A stretch of DNA of 64,000 bases. Source: Boesenbergia rotunda. Its lineage: Eukaryota > Streptophyta > Magnoliopsida > Zingiberales > Zingiberaceae. Positions 47,953-60,204 of the stretch are shown in pieces. The stretch covers positions 517,070-581,069 of the forward strand of contig JAGFNQ010002612.1 of NCBI GenBank assembly GCA_024364735.1. Reading direction: 5' to 3'. The notes beneath the pieces are model-generated. The model did no database searches and was not told the origin of the DNA. It saw nothing but the letters and a program-made list of their open reading frames with translations. The position numbers and the translations under genes were made by a program. Position 1 is the stretch's first letter. The number at the start of each line of letters is the position of its first letter.

Positions 47953-48884
47953 CATATGCACCAGTGTCTTCACTGCTCAACCAAATCTCCTTGACTCCTT
48001 CAGAAATAACATTTTTTACACGTTCTACCTGCATCAACATATGGCTTATATCTGAAAAGAATAATTCTATAGCTAGACCTTAGTTCAGCTAACTTACAAG
48101 GCTTTCAACTGTATAGCTACCTAGATGGCCACGAGCATGCTTTGTCTTGCAGTAAGTACAGGCACCTAAACAACCAACATTTATCGGAAGAATTTCAATT
48201 AACCTGTTTTTCCTTACCTGCAGAAACACAGAAGAGTTAGACAAGTATCCTTGCAAGTAAAGATCTGAACAAGAGATCATCAACTCTACATTAAAAACAC
48301 ACTTCTGGAATCATAAAAATACTAGAATCAAGTATAAAATAGCTAAGGGAGCGTTTGGTTTGTTCCGTTTTCTATTTTCATTTTCTGAAAAAATCACATT
48401 TTCTCATTTTCTAGAAAATGACTTTATTTCATTCTCTAGTTTTTCAGAAAATACTATATCTTTTTCTAGAAAGCAAGTCTGGAAAATACAAATCAAACAC
48501 GTTTTCTGAAAAATCGCATTTTCTATGGAAAATGAAAATGGAAAACAAGCGTACCAAACGCAACCTAAGCAACATTGTTTTATGAAACTAACTCTAATAT
48601 GATTATACAAACAATGCACAGCCTCCAAGAGATACCTTAGGAAGATCTAGTGATGGCAATGTTTTCCTGTTTAAAAGCCGTACTTCATGGCCTTTCAAAG
48701 TCTCCTCTACAACTTCAACAACACGATCTATTTGTTGCACTCCAATTATGCTAATGCCTTCGAGGTCCTTCAAATCTCGACTACCCTGAGGAACACATCC
48801 TGCCACTACTAAAGGCTTTTTTGCAGTTTTACACTTCCTATAAGGGTTGTCATTGCAGACTGACTAGGAGATTTAACAGTGCAT
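47953..48884 (-). pseudogene. CDKAL1: CDKAL1-like tRNA (t6A37) methylthiotransferase, three-exon fragment
   Basis: CDKAL1 enzymes are radical-SAM proteins that turn t6A37 of tRNA-Lys(UUU) into ms2t6A. The minus strand holds exon A (48884-48636: CTVKSPSQSAM, then VAGCVPQGSRDLK and VGVQQID-like RVVEVVEETLKGHEVRLL), exon B (48217-48098: EILPINVGCLGACTYCKTKH, the CxxxCxxC cluster site, then ARGHLGSYTVESL) and exon C (48028-47953: VKNVISEGVKEIWLSSEDTG). Splice borders are good. In exon A one base is missing near 48836, so the frame from CTVKSPSQ runs into a stop. Neither the N-terminal exons (expected above 48.9 kb, where a retrotransposon sits) nor the rest of the radical-SAM and TRAM domains is present. 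It is a gene fragment or a gene cut by insertion; the single-base loss could also be a sequence error. Confidence 0.82.
48344..48568. mobile_element. Tourist-like 219-bp MITE in a CDKAL1-like intron
   Basis: The element is 48347-48565 with TAA on each side. Ends are GGGAGCGTTTGGTTTGTTCC and the inverted GCGTACCAAACGCAACC. Interior palindromes TTTTCTAGAAAA match the nested copies at 15225-15880. It lies between exons A and B of the CDKAL1-like fragment. Confidence 0.88.
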
Positions 48885-49107
48885 CTGCAGCAATTAGTCA
48901 ATTAATGGGTTCAGAAATTCATACTGGTAAGAGAAAATGTGCCCAACAAGTAATCATGTAGAGGACAAACAGGAAGAGACGAGTCTTAAGGATAATGTTT
49001 AGCTGACACTTTAACATGCATGAAGTGTCGAACTTAGTTATACGCCCCTGCAAGTGACATACAAAGTAATTTCTCCTATGTCTTTTTCCAAACTACAATT
49101 CACTACT

Positions 49108-49141
49108 GATCCTGTCCTATATTTTGCACGATATGGGTAGC
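49108..49141 (+). repeat. First bases of an LTR before the assembly gap
   Basis: Bases TGATCCTGTCCTATATTTTG to GGGTAGC repeat the LTR start found again right after the N run (49262). It is either a broken extra LTR or, more likely, the same LTR start placed on both sides of an unresolved gap. Confidence 0.7.
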
Positions 49142-49260
49142 NNNNNNNNNNNNNNNNNNNNNNNNNNNNNNNNNNNNNNNNNNNNNNNNNNNNNNNNNNN
49201 NNNNNNNNNNNNNNNNNNNNNNNNNNNNNNNNNNNNNNNNNNNNNNNNNNNNNNNNNNNN
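49142..49260. other. Assembly gap (N run)
   Basis: 119 undefined bases. Apparent proteins across it are meaningless. The sequence just right of the gap shows many one-base losses relative to copy 1. Confidence 0.98.
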
Positions 49261-49261
49261 G

Positions 49262-50215
49262 TGATCCTGTCCTATATTTTGCACGATATGGGTAGCCAAC
49301 GTGGCGAACGACCTGGCCTGCTTCAGGGTCCACGTCATTATACGAGTAACCGACTCAACAAACATTCTGGCCGGGCCCCAAAGCCTTCACCGGCTGGTCG
49401 GGCTTAAGGCAGCCGGGTAGAATAAATATAGTGGTCCATCCGGTCGGTCAAGCCCGGCCTGCCACATTAAGACTTACCCACCTCATTCAGCCGGGTGCAT
49501 CCGCCCGGCAATCCATGCTCGTGCCTGACACCCATCCGGGCGAGCCGGCCGGATGTCCACTCGGGCTCTCTCTCGGAGTCATCCTGGGATAAAGACAAAA
49601 TATACCTGCACCAGCCGCAGGTAACAGGATGTCACTCCTCGTACGAGCTGACACTCTCTGACAGGCGCCGCCTTACCGAGACCTGTCTTTGTCCTCGCAT
49701 AAGACAAATAGTATACGACAAAAAAGGATGGTTACAGTCGACACAACCATGCCATATCTCTGACCCTGTCAGAAGATCCTGACACAGGCCATACCCATAT
49801 CGACAGCACCATACCACATCTTCTGACCCTGTCAGAAGATCCTGACACAGGCCATGCCTGGTCCTTTTCCCCGGCTATATAAGCCACTCCACTCCTCATT
49901 CTCAGGTACGCATACATACTCGCGCGAATCCTCTTATCTTTCCAGTGCTCCATTATTTCTACTGTTCCTCGGAGTACTGACTTGATCGTCGGAGTGCCTT
50001 GCCGGGACGTCTCCCGGCTAGGTTGCTAACGGTCATCTTCCTCAGCAGGTTCACCTCCGTCGGCCGGCCCTGCACCAGGCGACATCCACTTCCATTCGGC
50101 GGAGGAACCCCCCCCACGCTGCCATTCTGCGCGAGGACGCCCCGTCAGCATCTACGTCGTTCATCCCTACACCGTCATTCCGGTTGCGGCTCCACTACGC
50201 TCGGCGACAGGATCA
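49262..50215 (+). repeat. 5' LTR of copy 2
   Basis: 954 bases, ending GACAGGATCA. It is shorter than the other two LTRs because of scattered one- to few-base losses, mostly in homopolymers. Confidence 0.93.
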
Positions 50216-50262
50216 AATTTGGCGCTAGAAGGAGGGCCTTCCGCCTGATCGAGAGCGAAGAA

Positions 50263-53200
50263 TGGATAACCCCAATCCCCTGACGGTTACTCTTTCGCCA
50301 GAAGAATATGAAATGCTGATGGCTGCCGGACACAGAAGGCCAACAATCGCATCCGCCAACCGGTAGTCAAGGGCCCGGCCCCCGGGCCCTTGTACGGGGA
50401 AATTCAGAAGGTATGGCTGCTCAGCCCGATCCCCGTGCTCCTAATTTTCCCCGAGCACTCTTCCGGAACGAGGCCCACTCAGTCCCGACCGAAGCTTCAG
50501 CGTCCAGCCTGGCGCACCAGACACGCCCAGATAAAGGGAAAGGGTTAGCTGACCCCACGGCGGCCTGTCCGACTCGCAGCCCTTTCTCCTCACAAATTCT
50601 TGGGATCCGTTCCCAAGAACCTACGATTCTTCACCATGCCAGAGTACTCGGGGGCCAGTGACCCCGAGGAGCACGTCATGAAATTTGAAAGCTCGGCCCA
50701 GTTGCACCAATACCCGGAGGGCGTCAAATGCCGCGCTTTCCTGACAACCCTCTCCGGGCCGGCTCAACGATGGTTTGGCGGGCTCCCGAGTGGATCAGTT
50801 GGGAGTTTCGCAGAGGTAAAGCGGCTGTTTCTGCAACATTTTGCAAGCAGTCGGAGGCACCACAAGACCAGCCTCAATTTGTTCGCTCTGAAGCAAGGTC
50901 CGAAAGAGTCACTCCGGGCCTACATACAGAGGTTCAATGGAGTAGCGCTAGAGGTGCCCAATACCACCTCCGAAGTACTAGTCACCGCCTTCTCACAAGG
51001 GCTTCAAGAGGGTGATTTCTTCCGATCCCTGATCAGGAAACCACCGAAGGATTTCGACAGCCTGCTCGGGAAGGCTGGTAAGTATATCAATGTGGAAGAA
51101 GCACAAGCCGCCCGGCGGAAGGAAGCGATCGTTAGCCCATCGCCGCACCTCAACACAACAGATCGCCAGGGGACCGATTCGCAGCCCCGACCGGCCGATC
51201 GGCTCGGAATGAGACCCCAGCAAGTGCAAGTGGCACAGGGGAATTGGCCCAACAGATGGGCCCCGTATTGTGCGTTTCACCAATGCAATACACACAACAC
51301 TGAGGACTGCCGAGCAGCAACAGAGCTCGGACCCCCACGGTAGGGGTCAAGGACGGCAACCCAGCAGGGACGCGGGCGCGGTCAAGGAGCCACAGCCCAG
51401 CAAGGACAAAGGTGGGATGCCCCTGCCGCCCGGCAATTGTTTCCTCGGCCCGAGCAGGAAGAGGTGGAGGAACTTGACGAAGATCAAGCCAATCACCAAA
51501 ACGCCGTCCGAGGAGGCGTCAATGTGATTTCTGGCGGTCCGACCGGCGGCGACTCCAACCGAGCCAGGAAAACGCAGGTACGCCGACTGGAAATTCACCA
51601 AGTCGGAGTCAGTACATCTCAAGCTCAAGGGCCCCAAATCAACTGGGGGCCGCAGGATTTACAAGGATTGGAGGTGCCGCACGATGACCCGCTGGTCATC
51701 ACAGCTGTCATCGCCAACTATGAAGTCCATCGAACCATTGTGGACACCGGCAGCTCGGTAAACATTTTATATAAACGAGCTTTCGATCAACTGCAAATTG
51801 AGTTATCGCAGCTAGAGATGGTGGCTACTCCCCTGTTCGGATTTACGGGGAACGAAGTACAGCCGATCGGACAGATACGGCTGGCTGTCTCACTTGGAGA
51901 GGAGCCACTCAAGAGAACCCGGTGGACCACGTTTCTGATCGTGGATGCCCCTGCTGCCTACAACGCCATCCTCGGTCGACCGGCTCTCAATGAGTTCAGA
52001 GCGGTAGTTTCCACCTACTACCTTAAGGTGAAGTTTCCGGTCGGCGACAGAGTCGGCGAGGTGAAAGGCAATCAGACCGTGGCCCGGCGCTGCTATGCTG
52101 ATGATGTCCGCTCGGGAGGTCAAAAGGCGAGGCGGGCAGGTAGCAGCTGCAACATGGTGCAAGCCTCCCCTTGGGCAGAATTGCGGGAAGACAAAGAGGA
52201 GGTACAACTTTTGCCTGGTCGGAAGATACCAAAATACAAATTGCTGCAGGACTTCCCGAGGAGCTGAAGCAATCCCTCATCGACTCCCTCGCCCGGAATC
52301 AAGATGTATTTGCCTGGTCGCCAAAAGACTTGAAGGGAGTCCGACCGGAAGTCGCAGAACACCAGCTCCATGTTTACCCGGGTGCGCGGCCGGTCAAGCA
52401 ACGAAGAAGAGATCGCAGCGCTGCGCAAAATCAAGTCATCCGGGCGGAAGTGGAAAGACTGCTGGAAGCAGGACACATCCGGGAAGTTCAATTCCCGGCC
52501 TGGTTGGCCAACGTGGTGCTGGTGTCCAAACCAAATGACAAGTGGCGGGTATGCATTGATTTCCGAGATCTCAATCGTGCATGCCCGAAAGATTGCTACC
52601 CACTTCCACGGATCGATCAACTGGTCGACTCGACGGCCGGCAGCGAGTTCATATCAATGCTGGATGCGTACCAGGGTACCACCAAGTCCCGCTGGCTGTG
52701 GCCGACCAAGAAAAGTAGCTTTGTCACGGCTGACGGCACTTACTGCTACACCGTCATGCCGTTTGGCCTCAAGAATGCGGGCGCCACCTATCAAAGAATG
52801 ATGAACAAGGTGTTCCGGTCGCAAAGGGGGCGTAACGTCGAAGTATATGTCGACGATATTCTGATCAAGACTGCCCGGGCGGATGAACTAATCTCCGACA
52901 TTGAAGAAACTTGCCAAACGCTGCGGCGGTTTGGCCTAAAGCTTAATCCGGCCAAATGTTTATTCGGAGCTCGGAGCGGGAAGTTCCTTGGTTATATCGT
53001 CACCGAACGGGGCATTGAAGCAAATCCGGGCAAAGTAAACGCCATCATGGAGATGCCGGCTCCAAGGAATCTAAGAGAAGCTCAACGGCTGACCGGACGG
53101 ATAACGGCCTTGTCAAGATTCATTTCCCGGTCAGCCGAACGGGGCTTGCCTTTTTTCAAGACCTTGCGTCGAACCACCAAATTTCAGTGGGATGCGGAGT

Positions 53201-55355
53201 GTGACAAGGCCTTCGAAGAGCTGAAATCGTACCTGGCGGAATTACCAACGCTCGCCCGGCCAGAGCCTGGGGAGAATTTATTTGTATATCTAGCAACTTC
53301 CGCTGACTCGGGCAGCATGGTGTTGGTCCGGGAAGACAAAGCTGAGCAGCGGCCGGTGTATTTCTTTGCACATCTATTTAAAGGAGCCGAGTGTCGGTAC
53401 ACGACACTCGAAAAATTGGGCTACATACTGTTCTTAGCCGCCCGGCGACTCAGACCATATTTCTTAGCTCACCCGATTACTGTATTGACTAACAGTAACT
53501 TGGGTCGCGTGCTTACAAATCCGGATGCTTCAGGGCGGCTAGTCAAGTGGACAACTGAGCTAAGCGAATATGACATACAATATATACCCCGGCCGGCTAT
53601 CAAGGCTCAGGCCTTAGCCGATTTTCTCACGGAATGGCATCCCGACGAAGCCGAAGGCGTATGGAAAGTGTACGTTGATGGGGCATCCTCTCGGCAAGGA
53701 AGCGGAATCGGCGTTCTCATGGTTTCTCCCGAAGAAGAGCGGCTACACCTGTCAGTACGATTGGAACACAAGGCAACTAATAATGAAGCTGAATATGAAG
53801 CACTAATAGCCGGTCTGCAAGCCGCCCGGCATATCGGCGCCACCCGGGTGTGGCTATATTCAGATTCGCAGCTTGCTATACAACAACTAGCCGGTAACTT
53901 CGAAGTCAACAGTGACCGGCTGCAAGAGTACATCGATGCATATGAGCAGTTGAAGGCGGGTTTCCGGGAGGTACTCTTGCAGAAGATCCCTCGAGAAAGC
54001 AACTTGAAGGCAGATGAGCTGGCCAAATTAGCCAGTGCAGTCGGATCTTGGGTGGTCCCCCGGCCGGCCTGCCATGCCTTATTTGTCATGCAAATCGAGC
54101 AGCAGGCGGAAGCTGAATTGGAGACCGATTGGAGAACTCCCTTGATTGCATTCTTGACCAGGGGAAAAGTGCCGTCCGACCGGGAAGAGGCTCGTCTGTT
54201 CAGAAAGAGAGCCGCGCAATACACTATGGTCGGAGATGTCCTCTATAAACGTGCTCACGCCCGGCCATTACTCAAATGCCTTAGCAGTGAAGATGCAGAT
54301 TATGTGCTTCGAGAGGTCCATATGGGGGTCTGCAGTAATCATTCAGGAGGTAGAGCCACCGCCCGGAAAGCTCTTTTGGCCGGGTACTATTGGCCAACTT
54401 TACAGAAAGATGCCGACCGGTTGGCCGCAACATGCATATCTTGTCAGAAACATCAGTGCCTGCCACACCGGCCAACCGAAGTAATGAAGACATCGGCAGT
54501 CTCTTGCCCGTTCGACCAATGGGGCATGGATATCGTAGGTCCGTTCCCACCGCCCCCGCTCAGAAGAAGTTCTTATTGGTCGCGGTGGATTATTTCTCTA
54601 AATGGGTGGAAGCAGAGGCGCTAGCTAGAATCACCGAGCAGACGGTGATTAAGTTCCTTTGGCAAAATATTCTATGCAGATACGGGATCCCCCACAAGTT
54701 GGTGTCTGACAACGGTCGGCAGTTTCAAGGAAAGAAAATCAAAGAATGGTGCTCGACTTACGGTATCCATCAGGCTTTTACATCCGTGGCGTATCCACAA
54801 AGCAACGGCCAAGCAGAAGTCACCAACCGAGAAATCTTGAGAGGGCTCAAAACCAAACTGGATCATGCAGGAACCAACTGGGTAGAACAGCTGCCCGGGG
54901 TCCTTTGGGCGAACAGAACCACACCCAGAGAAGCTACCGGGCAAACGCCTTTCCACCTCGTCTATGGCAGCGAGGCGGTGGTGCCGGTCGAGGTCGGCTG
55001 TGAATCCGACAGGCGGTTAAGCTATGATGAAGGGAATGAGGAAAGAAGACGCCTAGAGCTTGACCTCATAGAGGAAGTCCGGGAAAAAGCAGCCGCCCGG
55101 ATGTTCACGTACCGTCAGCGCATGAAACAAAGGTACGACCAGAAGGTGTTGCCGCGCTCGTTTCGACCTGGAGACCTTGTCTGGAAACGAATAAAGCCGG
55201 TCGGTGATGTTAACAAATTACAACCACAGTGGGGCGGACCCTTCAAAATCGTCCAGAAATTGCATTCAGGCGCCTACTACTTGGAGGACGAACATGGAAA
55301 GAGGCTGAACCGACCGTGGAGTGCCCTACACTTGAAAATGTACAGAGAGCCCTAG
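50263..55355 (+). pseudogene. Gag-pol of copy 2, frameshifted
   Basis: The protein matches copy 1 almost throughout but is split over several frames: 50263-50661, 50600-51343, 51437-52267, 52171-54624 and 54390-55355. Breaks lie near 50320-50390, 50605, 51315-51360, 52232 and 54550. Near 52675-52715 three lost bases restore the frame but change about a dozen residues in the RT. Nearly all changes are one-base losses in runs of G, C or A relative to copy 1. Unlike copy 1 it retains the end of integrase: the catalytic core with SDNGRQF and SNGQAEV, and the C-terminal GPF-type module (QPQWGGPFKIVQKL) ending SALHLKMYREP. Confidence 0.92.
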
Positions 55356-55486
55356 AGTAATGCGAGCTTGTAAAACGCCACATTTTAGCTATATCGAAAG
55401 GCGCACCCGACCGAAAATTCCCGGTCGGCCATGTAAGGCAAAGTCATACCTGGACGGGACGCTGGCTGACGCGTCATACCCTCCAG

Positions 55487-57375
55487 AAGCCTGGACTGGT
55501 TCCGGTCGGAAGCGTGGCGTCCACGTGAAAGATGGCCCATCCGGAAGCCTAAAGGCGGTTCCCGACCGGAAGCGTGGCGACCCACGCCGAAGGCTGGTCC
55601 CTTTGGAAGCCTGAGTCGGCGACTGACTCTTCGCGTCAGCCCACTCGGAAGCCTGGACTGGTTCCCGGTCGGAAGCGTGGCGTCCCACGTGAAAGATTGG
55701 CCCATCCGGAAGCCTAAAGGCGGTTCCCGACCGGAAGCGTGGCGACCCACGCCGAAGGCTGGTCCCCTTTGGAAGCCTGAGTCGGCGACTGACTCTTCGC
55801 GTCAGCCCACTCGGAAGCCTGGACTGGTTCCCGGTCGGAAGCGTGGCGTCCCACGTGAAAGATTGGCCCATCCGGAAGCCTAAAGGCGGTTCCCGACCGG
55901 AAGCGTGGCGACCCACGCCGAAGGCTGGTCCCCTTTGGAAGCCTGAGTCGGCGACTGACTCTTCGCGTCAGCCCACTCGGAAGCCTGGACTGGTTCCCGG
56001 TCGGAAGCGTGGCGTCCCACGTGAAAGATTGGCCCATCCGGAAGCCTAAAGGCGGTTCCCGACCGGAAGCGTGGCGACCCACGCCGAAGGCTGGTCCCCT
56101 TTGGAAGCCTGAGTCGGCGACTGACTCTTCGCGTCAGCCCACTCGGAAGCCTGGACTGGTTCCCGGTCGGAAGCGTGGCGTCCCACGTGAAAGATTGGCC
56201 CATCCGGAAGCCTAAAGGCGGTTCCCGACCGGAAGCGTGGCGACCCACGCCGAAGGCTGGTCCCCTTTGGAAGCCTGAGTCGGCGACTGACTCTTCGCGT
56301 CAGCCCACTCGGAAGCCTGGACTGGTTCCCGGTCGGAAGCGTGGCGTCCCACGTGAAAGATTGGCCCATCCGGAAGCCTAAAGGCGGTTCCCGACCGGAA
56401 GCGTGGCGACCCACGCCGAAGGCTGGTCCCCTTTGGAAGCCTGAGTCGGCGACTGACTCTTCGCGTCAGCCCACTCGGAAGCCTGGACTGGTTCCCGGTC
56501 GGAAGCGTGGCGTCCCACGTGAAAGATTGGCCCATCCGGAAGCCTAAAGGCGGTTCCCGACCGGAAGCGTGGCGACCCACGCCGAAGGCTGGTCCCCTTT
56601 GGAAGCCTGAGTCGGCGACTGACTCTTCGCGTCAGCCCACTCGGAAGCCTGGACTGGTTCCCGGTCGGAAGCGTGGCGTCCCACGTGAAAGATTGGCCCA
56701 TCCGGAAGCCTAAAGGCGGTTCCCGACCGGAAGCGTGGCGACCCACGCCGAAGGCTGGTCCCCTTTGGAAGCCTGAGTCGGCGACTGACTCTTCGCGTCA
56801 GCCCACTCGGAAGCCTGGACTGGTTCCCGGTCGGAAGCGTGGCGTCCCACGTGAAAGATTGGCCCATCCGGAAGCCTAAAGGCGGTTCCCGACCGGAAGC
56901 GTGGCGACCCACGCCGAAGGCTGGTCCCCTTTGGAAGCCTGAGTCGGCGACTGACTCTTCGCGTCAGCCCACTCGGAAGCCTGGACTGGTTCCCGGTCGG
57001 AAGCGTGGCGTCCCACGTGAAAGATTGGCCCATCCGGAAGCCTAAAGGCGGTTCCCGACCGGAAGCGTGGCGACCCACGCCGAAGGCTGGTCCCCTTTGG
57101 AAGCCTGAGTCGGCGACTGACTCTTCGCGTCAGCCCACTCGGAAGCCTGGACTGGTTCCCGGTCGGAAGCGTGGCGTCCCACGTGAAAGATTGGCCCATC
57201 CGGAAGCCTAAAGGCGGTTCCCGACCGGAAGCGTGGCGACCCACGCCGAAGGCTGGTCCCCTTTGGAAGCCTGAGTCGGCGACTGACTCTTCGCGTCAGC
57301 CCACTCGGAAGCCTGGACTGGTTCACGGTCGGAAGCGTGGCAGCCCGCGTGGAAGATTGGTCCATCCAGAGGCTT
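55487..57375. repeat. 166-bp tandem array inside retrotransposon copy 2
   Basis: About eleven units of exactly 166 bases follow the gag-pol stop. Units from about 55650 to 57320 look identical. The first unit has several one-base losses and the last is diverged (GGTTCACGG, GGCAGCCCGCG). Each unit has two palindromes, GCGTGGCGTCCCACGTG and GCGTGGCGACCCACGC, and repeated CGGAAGC(C/G)T words. The 122-codon minus and 68-codon plus frames recur every 166 bases only because of the repeat. Confidence 0.96.
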
Positions 57376-57751
57376 GAGAAGCCTAACATATTTATAAACT
57401 TGGTTTGGTTCCCCGACCGGGCGTGTGGCGACCCGCACCCCTCATTCGGACCGATCCGCCAGCCGACTATATACTGGGCCATTTCCCCAGGGCATTGAGC
57501 CTCCTAAAGTAAATAGCCTATTCCAGAACCAAGGGTGTTGATCGAAAACACCTAAAACAAAGTTGGAGCGAGAAAGAAGAGTTTCATTCAGATCCCCAAT
57601 ACATTACCTGACAACTAAAACCAATCAGCAACATCTACTGAATCGTTGTATAAAATAACACGTTAAAAGATAAGGCCTTTGCATTGATGGTTACTCGGCG
57701 GCATTACCAAAAAAGAGCCCCAACCGGCGGCTAAGGATTACACGATTCAAA

Positions 57752-60029
57752 CTAGGTAAAAGGCTGGAAGAAGTCCTTGGGTAGTAGCTCCTTGACCCGG
57801 GACACTATTACAGCGTTGGCAGGAATGTCAGCAGGCAGATAGCCGCCCTCTTGGAGCTGCAGAATAGCGCTGTTAATGCCCATCTGGAACATGCTCGACG
57901 TCCGCTTGCCCAGCTTATCGCAGAACTCTTGGAGTTAATGTAGGCCAGGCGGTGTGCGTCCATCCGGGCGGGTTCGCCTTCTTGGTGCAGCTTCAGGCTT
58001 TCAATTTCCGCCCGGAGGCTGGCTAACTCCTTGTCCTTATCTTCCAGGGCAACCGCTTGAGAAGCCAGTAGTCCTTCAGATAAGCGAAGCTCGTCTTCTC
58101 GGGAGTCTAAAGCCTTCTCCTTGGCCTGTAAGTCTGACTCCCGAGTTGCCAGCTCCTGCTCTTTATCATTCAAGGTCTCCCGGAGCTCCTCAGAAGCCTT
58201 CACCAGTTTGTCTAGCTCCGCCTTCATGGTTTGGACCTCGGCAGTCTTCTTGGCGAGGTCCGATCGGGTACGGCGCTGCTTATCCAGAGCCTTCTTCCTC
58301 TCTTGCTTGAGGGTCTCGTGTAAGGAGGAAGACCTGGCAAACGCCCGCTCGGCTGCGTCCGATCGGGCGGCTTCATCGGTCAGTCGCGCCTCGGCCGAGC
58401 GGAGTTTCTCCTTAAGGTCCAGTATCTCCGAGCGGAGAATATCGGTTCCCTCCTCCCCGACCGGCAAGTTCGCATGCGCCTGACGGAGCTCCGATTCCTC
58501 GAGCCGCCGCTCGGCCATTCGGCGTCCCCTGGTGTTGATAACCAAGGTATGGGCGACGCTCGAGCAGGTGGCCCAAAACTACAATAAGAATTGTTAGGAA
58601 AAAAGCAAGTTAGCTAAGCACTAAAGCATCGGACTTACATTCGTAGCATCCTGCATAAATTGGTCGGCCAGGCGGATCGGGGGTTTGGAAGTCCCTTCCT
58701 TCATACCAAGCTCCCAGCATTCTGCCAATTCCCCATAAAGGGTAAGTCGCTGCTGGGCTCCCCGAGCGGCCGCGGGGTCGAGGGAGGGGAGATATACGCC
58801 GTAGCAAGGCGGTTGGGAAGATTGTCCCCCCGAGCGTGACGAGCCCGGCGCGTCTGCAGGTCGGCTAGCGCTAGCCGGGCGGGCAGCGGCTTCTGCAGGC
58901 TGAGCACCAGAGCCAGACGCAGGATTCCTCGGGCGCTTTCGCAAGGGTTCCGGGTCTGGGGAATCGGAAGAGGATGTGTCCACCTCCGTCGGCTCCTCAA
59001 TGCGGATAGAAGCGCTAGCCTTCCGCTTGGAAGGCTGGGACTTCTCCATGGAAAACCGAACCTTCTTCTTGCCGGCGGATTTTGCGGAGGCAGGAGGTTT
59101 CGAAGAGCCGACCGGCTCCGTAGAACCAGTCGGCGCTGGTTCGGCAGGAGCCTGAGGAGCTGGCTCCGCGCTCTCAGGAATCGTATGTTGGTCGGGCGGA
59201 CCGGCCTGGCGCAGGCGAAGCTGTTCGGCCGCCCGGGTGTTGATTTCTGCGTCCGCCAGACCCATGGCCTCATCAAGGGACGCTTCCCACATCATCTTGG
59301 CTGCAAAATCAAGAGATTTTGAGTTAGGAAAAAAGGAGTACGAAGAAAAGATAACTTACAGAAGGCGTAGGGCAGGGCGGCAGGCACTCGGCTTAGCCCA
59401 AATATGTACAGAACGGCGTCGGTGAGAAGTTTCATGCCGTCGAAGTGACGACCGCCGATTAGAGAAGCGGCCCTTATGAACAAGGGGTCAGTTTTAAAGT
59501 TTCTTAAGGGAGCTATAGGGGGCATGTCTTCGACCCATCCGATCGGGAACCCAGGGCTGGTCGGAGGGCCTATGAAAAAGAAGTGAGTTTTCCATCCCTT
59601 ATTTGAGGAAGGAATATTCTCCACTATAGATAGTTTGGCCCGGGCTTGGAGGAAGAAATTCCCGACCTCCTGTTTCTTCGGGTAATAAAAGAAATACAGA
59701 ACCTCCGGTCGGAGGGGGACTCGGTAAAGGGTGAAAAGAACAATTAGGTTGCACAATATACGAATAGCGTTGGGAGAAAGCTGGAAGATAGGAATGTGGA
59801 AGAAGTTACAGAAGTCTACAATAAAGGGATGAAGAGGATAGCGCAGGCCAGACATGTGTTGATCCCGGAAAAACACAAAGAAGCCAGCCGGAGGCTGGTG
59901 CGGTCGGTCATCCTTCGTCGGAACGGCAATGCGGTAGTTCGCGGGGATGTCGTAGGCTAGTCGGAGGTCGGAGATGGTCTCGTCGTGAAGGGAAGACTCG
60001 ACAGAGGTATACCACGTAGGGGTAGCCAT
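57752..60029 (-). CDS. Antisense spliced gene of the retrotransposon (Transposase_28-type domain plus coiled coil)
   Basis: Three exons run opposite to gag-pol: 60029-59360, 59300-58639 and 58578-57752, with donors TCT|GTAAGT and AAT|GTAAGT and acceptors TTTGCAG and ATTGTAG, in phase. Exon 1 (223 residues) resembles the 'putative gypsy type transposon' domain (Pfam Transposase_28): YRIAVPTKDDRPHQPPAGFF, FRDQHMSGLRYPLHPFIVDF, LSPNAIRILCNLIVLF. Exon 2 is low-complexity, Pro/Ala/Ser-rich with basic runs (SAGKKKVRFSMEKSQPSKRK). Exon 3 is a long heptad-rich coiled coil (AEVQTMKAELDKLVKASEEL and similar) with a conserved end (GGYLPADIPANAV, LLPKDFF). A one-base frame change near 57930 separates the coiled coil from that end; without it the product would be about 718 residues. 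The role is unknown. Confidence 0.82.
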
Positions 60030-60204
60030 GGAACGGAAAGAAAGGGAAGAAAAGGGAGAATCTGACCGTCGGGGTGGCGGAAAAGATTAACCAACGGAGA
60101 AGCACGAGACCGGCGGCGACGCGCGAAGACGGCGGCAAGAAGTGAGAAGCACCGAGGTAGAGAGAACAGTGAAGAGCAAATAAGGGTTTCGGCGAATGCG
60201 GAGA

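Noticed and set aside
55389..57482. Series of 122-codon minus and 68-codon plus open frames
   Set aside because: They recur every 166 bases because of the tandem array; neither shows a known motif, and both strands are open for the same reason.
57808..60029. Three separate antisense genes
   Set aside because: Donor and acceptor sites join them in phase into one reading frame, and only the first has a promoter and a clear start codon.
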